From NCBI RefSeq assembly GCF_016862195.1, contig NZ_BOMM01000016.1, positions 1 through 64,000 of the forward strand: DNA of 64,000 bases, given 5' to 3'. The position numbers and the translations under genes were made by a program. This stretch comes from Paractinoplanes ferrugineus. GTDB taxonomy: Bacteria > Actinomycetota > Actinomycetes > Mycobacteriales > Micromonosporaceae. The notes beneath the pieces are model-generated. The model saw only the letters and a list, made by a program, of their open reading frames with translations, did no database searches and was not told where the DNA came from. Shown piece after piece: positions 17,013 through 25,313 of this stretch; position 1 is the stretch's first letter, and every line of letters starts with the position of its first letter.

Positions 17013-17222
17013 ATGACCAACCACGTGTACCGGCTCAGCGAGATCGTCGGCAGCAGCCCCACCAGCGTCGACGACGCCATCCGCACCGCCGTCCAGAAGG
17101 CCGCGCAGACCGTGCGCAACATCGAGTGGTTCGAGACCCAGGAGATCCGCGGCCAGGTCGTGGACGGCGAGGTGGCCCATTTCCAGGTCCGCCTGAAGAT
17201 CGGATTCCGCGTCGAGGACTGA
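17013..17222 (+). CDS. Dodecin flavin-binding protein
   Basis: A 69-residue dodecin that assembles into a hollow dodecamer storing flavin (or CoA in some homologues) and buffering free FMN/riboflavin. The family core is visible: VYRLSEIVGSSPTSVDDAI, the flavin-stacking Trp in NIEWFE, and the C-terminal strand FQVRLKIGFRVED. GGTGGGA lies 5-6 bases upstream of the ATG at 17013. Its length is normal for the family. The downstream regulator gene starts 16 bases after its stop but has its own -10 element. Confidence 0.92.
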   Translation: MTNHVYRLSEIVGSSPTSVDDAIRTAVQKAAQTVRNIEWFETQEIRGQVVDGEVAHFQVRLKIGFRVED

Positions 17223-17226
17223 GCGC

Positions 17227-17238
17227 TAACCTCGGACG
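17227..17238 (+). promoter_or_regulatory. Leaderless -10 of the NB-ARC/TPR gene
   Basis: TAACCT (17227-17232) ends 6 bases before the GTG at 17239. This element supports the GTG start. Confidence 0.45.
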
Positions 17239-19792
17239 GTGCCGTTGTCCCAGGAGCCCGACCCGACGCAGGCCTCGACTCTCGACGACCTGGTCGAGAA
17301 GCTCCGGCTGCTGAAGGTCTGGGCCGGGGACCCGTCGTACGACGCGATCACCGAGCGGGTCAACGCGGCCTGGGCGGCGGCGGGCCGGCCGGCCGGCGGG
17401 CTCGCCCGGCGGTCCACGGTGGCGAACTGTTTCCGGACCGGACGGCGGCGCTTCAACACCGAGCTCCTGGTCGCGGTCGTCGAGGCGCTGCACCCGGACG
17501 CCGGCTACGTGGCCTCGTGGCGGCAGGCGTTGCGGGCCGTGGGCGGTGAGATCGAGGCCGTCTCGCAGGTGCGCGTGCAGGACACGTTGCCACCCGACCT
17601 GGCCGGGTTCACCGGGCGGGCGAGCGAGCTCGACCGGCTCCGCGACGCCATGCGCGACGGCGAGGCGGTGGTGCTGTCGGCGATCGAGGGCATGGGCGGG
17701 GTCGGCAAGACCCGGCTGGCCGTCCACGTCGGACACCAGCTGCTGCGCGAGAAGACTGTGCAGCGGGTCCTCTTCGTCAACCTGCGCGGTTTCCACCCGG
17801 ATCCGGCGCAGCCACCGGCCGACCCCATCGCCGTACTCGACGGGTTTCTTCGCCTTCTGGGAATGCCCGGCCAGCAGATCCCGCATGAGCCGGCCGATCT
17901 CGCCGCCGCGTTCCGCGACCGGGTCGGCGCGGTGCCGACGCTGGTGCTGCTGGACAACGCCGCCACCGCGGAGCAGGTGCGGCCGCTGCTGGCCGGGGTG
18001 CCGGGCAGCCGCACACTGATCACGAGCCGGCGCCACCTGGCCGGGCTCCGGCCGGCGACCCGGCTCACCGTGGACGTCTTCACCCCGGCCGAGGCGGCGG
18101 CGTTCCTCACCGCGGCGGTCGGCGGCGAGCCGGACGTCGTCGCGCGCATCGCCCGCCGGGCCGGCTACCTTCCGCTGGCCCTCGACCTGATCGTGGCGCA
18201 CATCCGCGGCACGCCCGGCTGGACCCTTTCCGATCATGCCGACCGGCTCGACGAGCGGCACCGGCAGCGCCGCCTCGACTCCGAGCTCGAGGTCGCGCTC
18301 AGCCTCTCCTACCGGCGCCTCTCCCCCGCTCATCAGCGTCTGCTGCGCCTTGCGGCGCTCCATCCGGGGCAGGACTTCGATGGGTACGCCGTGGCCGCGC
18401 TGGCCGATTCCGAGGTGGACTCCACGCTCGCCGACCTGGCCGCCGACCACCTGCTCCAGCCGGCCGGCCCCGGTCGTTACACGTTCCACGACCTGGTCCG
18501 CGCGTACGCCCTCGGCCGCGCCCACGACCAGGACCGGCCGGCCGAGCGCAAGGCCGCGCTGACCCGTCTTTTCGACTACTACGTGGCCACCGCCGCGGCT
18601 GCGATGGACGCGCTGCACCCGGCCGAGGCCAACCGCCGCCGGCCGTTCATCCCGCCCGCCGGCACCCCCGCGCCCGACCTGACCGATCCCGACCGGGCCC
18701 GTCTCTGGCTGGGACACCGAGCACCCGACCCTGGTCGCGGTGGCCGTGCACACCGCGATGCACGGCTGGCCCCGGCAGACCACCCGGCTGGCCCTGACCC
18801 TGACCCGGCACCTGAGCTCCGGCCACCACGCCGACGCCCTGGTCATCTACGGCCACGCCTACCGGGCCGCCCTGCTCAACCAGGAACCCGGCGAACAGTC
18901 CGAGGCGCTGCGCGCCCTGGGTGTCGCCCACCTGCTGCAGGGCCACCCGGCCACCGCCGTCGACCACTTCGAGCGGTCGCTGGTGCTCGCCCGGCAGATC
19001 GCCGACCCGGTCGCGCAGGGCCGCGCGCTGATCAACCTGAGCATGGCGGCCAAGCAGGTCGGCCGCTACCAGGCCTCGGTCGACTATCTGGAGCAGGCCC
19101 TGGTCACCTATCAGGAGGCCAGCGACAAACACGGGGTGGCCACCTCGCTGAACAGCCTGGGCGTGACCATGCAGCAGTCGGGCCGCTACCCGGAGGCCAT
19201 CGACTACCTGGGGCGGGGCCTGGCCCTGGCCCGGGAGATCGACCACCAGACGGTCGTGGCGTACTCGCTGAACGGGCTGGGCGAGACCGAGGTGCGCTCG
19301 GGCCGTTACGAGCAGGCCGCCGTCCACTTCGCCGAGGCGCTGGAGCTGTACCGGCATTTCGGCAATCGGACCGGTGAGGCCAACGTGCTCGACGGGCTCG
19401 GCACGCTGCACACCCGGCGGGGCGAGTTCGACCGGGCCATCGAGTGCTACCAGCAGGCGCTGACCCTCTTCCGCGAGGTCGGCGACCGGCACGTGGAGAC
19501 CTGGGTGCTCAACGGGCTCGGCGAGGCCACCCTGGCGGCCGGGCACCCCGCCCGCGCGCTCGAGCACCACACCACGGCCCTGACCGTCGCCACCGAGATC
19601 GGCGTGCGGAGTCAGCAGGCCAACGCGCACGCCGGTCTGGGACACACCCGGGCGGCCCTCGGCGACCGGGACGAGGCACGGTCGCACTACGAGCAGGCGC
19701 TGACCCTCTACACCGACCTGGGACTTCCCGAGGCCGACCAGATCCGCGTCCATCTGTCGGCCTGGTCCGGCGACTCGATCGCGACCGGCTGA
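17239..19792 (+). pseudogene. NB-ARC/TPR signal-transduction regulator split by a +1 frameshift
   Basis: One gene in two frames. The first frame gives an N-terminal helical helix-turn-helix-like domain (residues 1-95), then an NB-ARC/AP-ATPase module with P-loop GMGGVGKTR (about 149-157), LVLLDN as Walker B and a winged-helix region. After RARLWLG near base 18710 this frame loses sense. The frame starting upstream of 18740 continues with HPTLVAVAVHTAMHG and at least six TPR units to the stop at 19792. The natural continuation would be LWLDTEHPTL, so one extra G in the GGG at 18711-18713 explains the break. Restored length would be about 850 residues. It could be a real inactivation or a sequencing error. 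Confidence 0.85.
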
Positions 19793-19794
19793 CC

Positions 19795-19813
19795 GGCCGC
19801 GGGCGCCGCGGCC
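19795..19813 (+). terminator. Hairpin after the NB-ARC/TPR gene
   Basis: A perfect 8-bp GC stem (GGCCGCGG/CCGCGGCC) with a 3-base loop lies immediately after the stop at 19792. There is no T-run, as is common in GC-rich actinobacteria. Confidence 0.45.
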
Positions 19814-19869
19814 CATCCGAATCCTGAAGTATGGTCACCGATGTAAGGCGATGACCGGGAGGTGGCGTG

Positions 19870-21063
19870 ATGACCCAAGACATCCGAGATGACCTTGCTG
19901 ATCCGGATTTCCACAACGACCCGCACCCGTCCTACGCACGGTGGCGGCAGACCGGCCCGGTGCGTCCGGTGGTTCTTCCCGGCGGCTACGGCGGCTGGCT
20001 CGTCACCCGCTACGAGGACGCCCGCCAGGCCCTGACCGATCCGCGCCTGTCCAAGGACTTCCACACGGTGCAGCGGAGCAACGATCCGCTGCCGCCCGAC
20101 ATCGGCGCCGCCATCGGGCACCACATGCTCGCCGCCGACCCGCCCGACCACACCCGGCTGCGCCGCCTGGTCACCGCCGCCTTCACGGCCCGGCGGATCG
20201 AAGGGCTGCGCCCGCGCATCGAGCAGATCACCGACGAACTGCTCGACGCCATGGCCGGCCGGGACGAGGTCGACCTGATCGACGCGCTCGCGTTCCCGCT
20301 GCCGATCCGGGTGATCTGCGAACTGCTCGGCATCCCGGCCGACGATCAGGACAGCTTCCGGGCCTGGTCCAACACGCTGGTCGGCGGCGAGGCGACGCGG
20401 GCTCAGCTGCCGGCCGCGATGACGGCGCTGGTGTCCTATGTGCGCGCGCTGATCGCCGACCGCCGCCGGCAGCCGGGCGCCGACCTGCTGTCGGGCCTGA
20501 TCGCGGTGCGCGACGAGGCCGACCGGCTGTCCGAGGACGAGTTGTCGTCGATGGTGTTCCTGCTGCTCATCGCCGGTCACGAGACCACCGTCAACCTGAT
20601 CGGCAACGGTTCCTACCTGCTCCTGTCGCAGCGCGAGCGATGGGAGCGGCTGCGCGCCGACCCGGCTCTGCTGCCGACCGCCATCGAGGAGTTCCTCCGC
20701 TACGAGAGCCCGGTCGAGACCGCCTCGTACCGGATCACCACCGAGGCCGTGCAGATCGGCGGCACCCTCGTGCCGGCCGGCGAGATCGTCGTCGTCGGCC
20801 TGCTCTCCGCCAACCGCGACGAGCAGCGCTTCCCGGACCCGGCCGAGTTGCGGCTCGACCGCCCGCAGAACCCGCACATGGCGTTCGGTCACGGCATCCA
20901 CTACTGCCTCGGGGCGCCGCTGGCCCGGCTGGAGGCGAGCGTCGCGTTCGGCCGGTTGCTCGCCCGTTTCCCGGATCTGCGGCTGGCCTCCGACGAGGAG
21001 CCGGGCTGGCGGCCGGGCCTGCTGATGAGAGGCCTGCGGGGCCTGCCGGTCCTTACCGCCTGA
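19870..21063 (+). CDS. Cytochrome P450
   Basis: A 397-residue soluble class I P450 monooxygenase. The I-helix oxygen motif is AGHETT (235-240), ExxR is EFLR (274-277), and the heme-binding loop FGHGIHYCLG has the axial Cys346, so all essential residues are present. GGGAGG lies 7 bases upstream of the ATG at 19870; a GTG three bases earlier is possible. No ferredoxin or ferredoxin reductase gene is nearby, so redox partners must come from elsewhere. The sequence resembles the CYP105/107 style of actinobacterial P450s, but I cannot assign a substrate. Confidence 0.95.
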   Translation: MTQDIRDDLADPDFHNDPHPSYARWRQTGPVRPVVLPGGYGGWLVTRYEDARQALTDPRLSKDFHTVQRSNDPLPPDIGAAIGHHMLAADPPDHTRLRRLVTAAFTARRIEGLRPRIEQITDELLDAMAGRDEVDLIDALAFPLPIRVICELLGIPADDQDSFRAWSNTLVGGEATRAQLPAAMTALVSYVRALIADRRRQPGADLLSGLIAVRDEADRLSEDELSSMVFLLLIAGHETTVNLIGNGSYLLLSQRERWERLRADPALLPTAIEEFLRYESPVETASYRITTEAVQIGGTLVPAGEIVVVGLLSANRDEQRFPDPAELRLDRPQNPHMAFGHGIHYCLGAPLARLEASVAFGRLLARFPDLRLASDEEPGWRPGLLMRGLRGLPVLTA

Positions 21064-21136
21064 TCTTCACGGGGCAGCGCGAACGGGTCCCCCATGAAAC
21101 GATGATCGTCATCGAAACAGCCACATGGGGGAATTG

Positions 21137-22456
21137 ATGTATTCCAAATCTTCACTGCGCCGGGCCGGATCCGCGGCCACCGCCGTCGCCGCGGGCCTGG
21201 CCACGGTGGTGCCGATCGCCACGCCGGCGGCCGCCGCGCCGGCCTTTCGCACCGAGCGGGTCAGCGTCTCGAGCGCCGGCGTGCAGAGCGACGACTCGAC
21301 CCTGACCGGTGACCTGAGCGCCGACGGCCGCTACGTGGTCTTCGAGTCGTACGCGTCCACTCTGGTGCCCGGCGACACCAACGGGACCGGCGACGTCTTC
21401 CTGCGCGACCGGCAGACGAACGTCACGACGCGGCTCAGCGTCTCCCCGACGGGCGCGCAGGCCGACGGGGCCAGCTCCGAGCCGCAGATCAGCGCGGACG
21501 GCCGCTACGTCACGTTCCTCTCGTTCGCGACGAACCTCGCATCCGATCCGCGACCGGAGATCGGCTACGACATCTACCTGCTCGACCGGCAGACCGGAGC
21601 GCTCGACCGGGTCAGCGAGACCGCCGACGGCCGGCCCGCCGATGGCGACAGCCTGGGGCCGTCGATCAGCGCCGACGGGCGTTACGTCGCCTTCCAGACC
21701 TACGCCGGCAACCTGATCCCCGGCGTACCCGGCGGCAACGTCCTGCTGTACGACCGGACCACCGGCCAGCTCAGCCCGGTCAGCGTCAACGCCGACGGCA
21801 CGGTCGCCCCGTCCGGCGGCTTCGGCCCGTTCATCAGCGCCAACGGCCGGTACGTCGCCTTCGTGTCCTACTCCGCCGACCTGGCCCCCGGGGACACCAA
21901 CGGGGTCGGCGACATCTACGTCCGTGACCTGGTGGCCGGCACCACCGTCCGGGCCAGCGTCGGCGACCACGACCAGCAGATCGACGACAGCCGCGGCGGT
22001 CAGGTGAGCAACGACGGCCGCTACGTCACCTTCTGGTCGTACGACGACAACGTGGTCGCCGGCGACGACAACGACGCTGCCGACGTCTTCGTGCGAGACC
22101 TGGTGGCCGGGACGACCCGGGTGGTCAGCGCGGCCGCCGACGGGACGCCGGCCAACGGCTACAGCACCGGGACCGAGCTCACCCCGGACGGTCGTCACGT
22201 CGTCTTCAGCAGCGTCGCGACCGACCTCGTCACGGGTGACACCAACGGCACCGACGACGTCTTCCGCAAGGACCTGCGGACCGGCGCGACCATCCTGGTC
22301 AGCCGCCGCACCGGCGGTGTGCAAGGCAACGAATCCAGCAGCAACCCCACCACGACCCCGAACGGCAAGATCATCGCGTACGGCTCATCGGCGACGAACC
22401 TGACCGCCGGCGACACCAACGAGCAGACCGACCTGTTCGTCACCAAGATCGGCTGA
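21137..22456 (+). CDS. Secreted TolB-like beta-propeller protein
   Basis: A 439-residue secreted protein. An N-terminal signal peptide (about 35 residues, ending near AAAAPA) precedes six or so repeats. Each holds ISADGRYV[AT]F and a loop of the type PGDTNGTGDVFLRD, the PD40/TolB pattern. The Asp- and Asn-rich loops look able to bind calcium. A Shine-Dalgarno (GGGGGA) precedes the ATG at 21137. The gene stands alone behind the P450. Homologues are usually annotated only as PD40 proteins; the ligand is unknown. Confidence 0.85.
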   Translation: MYSKSSLRRAGSAATAVAAGLATVVPIATPAAAAPAFRTERVSVSSAGVQSDDSTLTGDLSADGRYVVFESYASTLVPGDTNGTGDVFLRDRQTNVTTRLSVSPTGAQADGASSEPQISADGRYVTFLSFATNLASDPRPEIGYDIYLLDRQTGALDRVSETADGRPADGDSLGPSISADGRYVAFQTYAGNLIPGVPGGNVLLYDRTTGQLSPVSVNADGTVAPSGGFGPFISANGRYVAFVSYSADLAPGDTNGVGDIYVRDLVAGTTVRASVGDHDQQIDDSRGGQVSNDGRYVTFWSYDDNVVAGDDNDAADVFVRDLVAGTTRVVSAAADGTPANGYSTGTELTPDGRHVVFSSVATDLVTGDTNGTDDVFRKDLRTGATILVSRRTGGVQGNESSSNPTTTPNGKIIAYGSSATNLTAGDTNEQTDLFVTKIG

Positions 22457-22521
22457 CCACCGCCCAGCCACCCACCGCCCAGCCAACCACCGCCCAGCCA
22501 CCCACCGCCCAGCCACCCACC
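22457..22521. repeat. 15-bp tandem repeat between genes
   Basis: Four head-to-tail copies of CCACCGCCCAGCCAC (second copy ends in A) plus a 5-base partial copy start right after the beta-propeller stop codon. They fill most of the gap to the convergent larC gene. A length polymorphism between strains is likely. Confidence 0.9.
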
Positions 22522-22554
22522 CCAGGGACATGGCGACAGGCCAGCGGCGGGTGG

Positions 22555-23727
22555 CTACCGGAGGGCGCCCCGCGCGGCCGCCAGGACGACCTTCGCCGGC
22601 ACCCCGGCCCGGTCGGCGAGTGCGGCCACGTCCTCGTACTCCGGTTCGGCGTTCACCACCACGCCGTCGAGGCGGGCCACCTTCACCCGGACCTCGCCCC
22701 ACGGGACGGTCACGGTCTGCCACTCCCGGTCGAGGACGACCTTCTCGACCGGGACACGCCGCAGGCCGATGGTTGTCGTGTGGGTCAGGATCACCCGCTC
22801 CAGCGCCGCGCTCCGGCCCGGCTCGGCCAGCACACGCAGGGTGTGGGCGGGCCGCCCCTTCTTCATCAGGATCGGCACCAGCCAGGCGTCCGAAGCCCCC
22901 GAATTCAAGAGCTTGTCGAGTACGCCGGGCCACAGTCGCGGATCCATGTCGTCGATGTTGGCCTCCAGGACGACGGCCGCTTCCACCGGTGTGCCGGCTG
23001 TCGCCGCGCCGACGACGAGCCGGGTGACGTTCGCGTGGGTCGCCGGGTCCTTGCCGCCCGCGCCCGTCCCGATCGCCGCGGGACGCATCGGCGGCATCGG
23101 CCCGAACTCGTCGGCCAGCACGGTGAGCAGGGCGACCCCGGTGGGCGTGGCGAGCTCCATCATGGACGTACCCGAGAAGGCCGGGGCGTCTCGCTGCCGG
23201 AGCAGTTCGAGCACGGCGGGCCCGGGAACCGGGATCGGGCCGTGCGCGCTGCGGGCCTGGCCGTTGCCGAGCGCGATCGGCCCGCAGACCACCCGATCGA
23301 GCCCGAGGTGACCGAACGCGGCCAGGCCGCCGACCACGTCGGCGATCGCGTCGAGGGCGCCGACCTCGTGGAAGTGCACCTCCGCCGGCGCGATCCGGTG
23401 CACCCGGCCCTCGGCCTCGGCCAGCGCCCGGAACACCGCCGCGGCCCGCCCGCGAAGCGGCTCACCCAGCGGTTCGAGCAGGGCGAGCACGTCGCCGAGG
23501 GTGCGATGGACCGAACTGGCCGCCACCGACACGACCGCCCGGGTCGCGCCCAGCCCTCGCCGCCGGGCCGGCTCGGCGCTGATCCGCACCGGTTCCGGCA
23601 GGCCGAGCGCGTCCACCGCCCGCTGGGCGACCGCCGGGTCGACCCCGGCGTCGAAGCACGCCCCGAGCAGCATGTCCCCGCTGACCCCGCCGGACGCGTC
23701 GATCCAGCCGATCCTCGAGCCGGTCAC
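22555..23727 (-). CDS. larC: LarC nickel-pincer cofactor biosynthesis protein (nickel insertase)
   Basis: A 390-residue LarC, the CTP-dependent cyclometallase that inserts nickel into the dithiolated pyridinium to complete the nickel-pincer nucleotide cofactor. Family landmarks are WIDASGGVSGDMLLGA at the N-terminus, the His-containing EVHFHEVGALDAI, and the C-terminal VLEANIDDMDPR and MKKGRPAHTL blocks. Some lactobacilli make LarC by ribosomal frameshifting between two ORFs; here it is one continuous frame. It starts with GTG overlapping the larE stop by 4 bases (GTGA). It is the last gene of larB-larE-larC. Confidence 0.93.
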   Translation of the reverse strand: MTGSRIGWIDASGGVSGDMLLGACFDAGVDPAVAQRAVDALGLPEPVRISAEPARRRGLGATRAVVSVAASSVHRTLGDVLALLEPLGEPLRGRAAAVFRALAEAEGRVHRIAPAEVHFHEVGALDAIADVVGGLAAFGHLGLDRVVCGPIALGNGQARSAHGPIPVPGPAVLELLRQRDAPAFSGTSMMELATPTGVALLTVLADEFGPMPPMRPAAIGTGAGGKDPATHANVTRLVVGAATAGTPVEAAVVLEANIDDMDPRLWPGVLDKLLNSGASDAWLVPILMKKGRPAHTLRVLAEPGRSAALERVILTHTTTIGLRRVPVEKVVLDREWQTVTVPWGEVRVKVARLDGVVVNAEPEYEDVAALADRAGVPAKVVLAAARGALR

Positions 23728-24605
23728 CGCGCCTCGTCCGCCGAACCGGCCGGTCGCGGGCGGAGCGCCTCGTTCATCGAGCCGGACCGGAAGCCGCGCG
23801 GGTCGAGCGTGACCCGGTCGAAGCCGGTGACCGCCGCGAGCGGGCCGGGCCGCCGGGTGAGCTCGCCGACGAGTTCCTGGTCGACCTCCACGCGGGCGGT
23901 GTCGCCCAGATCGCGGACCCGCACGTTGCCGACCGGCAGGCCGGCCTCGGCCAGCGCGGCCCGCAGCGCCGTCTCGGCCCGGCCGACCCGGGTCAGGCGC
24001 TCCACCGAGATCGGGATGCCGTAGGCGACCCGGCTGGACAGGCAGGCAGCGGCCGGTTTGTCGGCGGTGACCAGTCCCCACGTCCGCGACACGGCCCGGA
24101 TCTGCGATTTCGTCAGGCCGGCCGCGCTGAGCGGGGTGACCGCGCCGAGCCGGGCGGCGGCGCGGATGCCCGGCCGGAAGCGGTCGAGGACGTCGTCGGC
24201 GTTGGTGCCGGTCGCCACCGCGGCCAGGCCCAGCTCGCCGGCCAGCGGCAGCAGAACACTGAGCAGCTCGGTCTTGCAGTGCAAGCAACGGTCGGTCCCG
24301 TTGGCGACGTAGCCGGGGCGGCTCATCTCGTCGGTGCGCGGCGTGTGGTGGGCGACGCCGAGACCGGCGGCGAACTCGCCGGCGCGCGCCAACTCCTCGG
24401 GCGGCAGCGACGGGCTGACCGCGGTCGCCGCGGCCACCCGCTCGGGACCGAGCGCCCGGACCGCCGCGGCCAGCAGGAACGCCGAGTCGGCGCCGCCGGA
24501 GAAGGCGATCAGCACCGAGCCGAGGTCCCGCAGCCGCTCGTCGAGGTCGTGGAGCCGCCCGGGAAGGTCGAGCCCGGCCCCGGTCACGGCTTCGTCGCCG
24601 GTCAT
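23724..24605 (-). CDS. larE: LarE ATP-dependent sacrificial sulfur transferase
   Basis: A 293-residue PP-loop enzyme. The ATP pyrophosphatase motif is SGGADS (36-41), and RCLHC gives C107 and C110. In single-cysteine LarE proteins the sulfur donor is a conserved Cys in a PxxACLSSR motif, here C188, consistent with sacrificial sulfur insertion into the LarB product. The start at 24605 overlaps the larB stop (ATGA), and the stop overlaps the larC start (GTGA). The chemistry is established for Lactiplantibacillus LarE; assignment here is by motif and operon context. Confidence 0.93.
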   Translation of the reverse strand: MTGDEAVTGAGLDLPGRLHDLDERLRDLGSVLIAFSGGADSAFLLAAAVRALGPERVAAATAVSPSLPPEELARAGEFAAGLGVAHHTPRTDEMSRPGYVANGTDRCLHCKTELLSVLLPLAGELGLAAVATGTNADDVLDRFRPGIRAAARLGAVTPLSAAGLTKSQIRAVSRTWGLVTADKPAAACLSSRVAYGIPISVERLTRVGRAETALRAALAEAGLPVGNVRVRDLGDTARVEVDQELVGELTRRPGPLAAVTGFDRVTLDPRGFRSGSMNEALRPRPAGSADEAR

Positions 24606-25270
24606 CGCGGGCCGCCGGTCAGCGGGCGCAGGGTGCGGACCGCGGCGCAGCCGGCGCCGAAGCCGTTGTCGATGCCCACGACGGTCACGCCGGGGCTGCA
24701 CGACGCGGTCATGGCCAGCAGGGCGGTGACGCCCTCGAGGCCGGAACCGTAGCCGGTGCTGGTCGGCACCGCGATCACCGGGGCGCCGGTCAGGCCGGCG
24801 GCGACGCTCGCCAGGGCGCCCTCCATGCCGGCCACGACGATCACGACGTCGGCCTCGGCGAGCCGCCGGCGCTGGGCGAGGACGCGGTGCAACCCGGCCA
24901 CCCCCACGTCGGCGACAAGTGTCGAGTCATGGCCGTACGCCGCGAGGACGGCCACCGCCTCGCGGGCCACCGGGAGATCGCCGGTGCCGGCGGTCAGCAC
25001 CAGGACCGTTCCCGGGGCCGGCGGCAGCGCGTGCCAGACCAGACCCGCGGCCGTCTCGGTGGCGCCGGGGTTGCGCTCGCGCGCCGCCTCGACCTGCTCC
25101 GGGGCGGCGCGGGTCAGCAGCACCGGGCCGGCCGGGCCGCCGGCCAGCAGGCCGGCCACCGCCGCCGCGCACTGCTCCGGCGACTTGCCGGGGGCGTAGA
25201 CCGCCTCGGCGATGCCTGTGCGGCGGAAACGCTCCGGGTCGAGCCGCAGCTCCGCCTGATCTGTCACCAC
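24602..25270 (-). CDS. larB: LarB pyridinium-3,5-biscarboxylate mononucleotide synthase
   Basis: A 222-residue LarB, the first enzyme of the nickel-pincer cofactor pathway. It carboxylates the nicotinic ring of NaAD and releases AMP. The C-terminal half shows the PurE-like domain: AGTGDLPVAREA, GVAGLHR, VAGMEGALASVAAGL and VIAVPTSTGYG. Two GTG codons in tandem (25270 and 25267) could start it. It leads the operon and is divergent from a phospholipase-D-like gene across 43 bases. Confidence 0.93.
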   Translation of the reverse strand: MVTDQAELRLDPERFRRTGIAEAVYAPGKSPEQCAAAVAGLLAGGPAGPVLLTRAAPEQVEAARERNPGATETAAGLVWHALPPAPGTVLVLTAGTGDLPVAREAVAVLAAYGHDSTLVADVGVAGLHRVLAQRRRLAEADVVIVVAGMEGALASVAAGLTGAPVIAVPTSTGYGSGLEGVTALLAMTASCSPGVTVVGIDNGFGAGCAAVRTLRPLTGGPR

Positions 25271-25301
25271 CCGTCCATCCTTGCACCGGCCGGTCAGGCG
25301 T

Positions 25302-25313
25302 TAGGGTCTTGCC
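25302..25313 (+). promoter_or_regulatory. Leaderless -10 of the phospholipase-D-like gene
   Basis: TAGGGT (25302-25307) ends 6 bases before the ATG at 25314. TTGCAC at 25281-25286 is a possible -35 with a short 15-base spacer. Confidence 0.5.

Noticed and set aside
19867..21063. P450 as part of a biosynthetic gene cluster
   Set aside because: No ferredoxin, synthase, transporter or tailoring gene lies beside it; neighbours are a regulator remnant and a secreted propeller.
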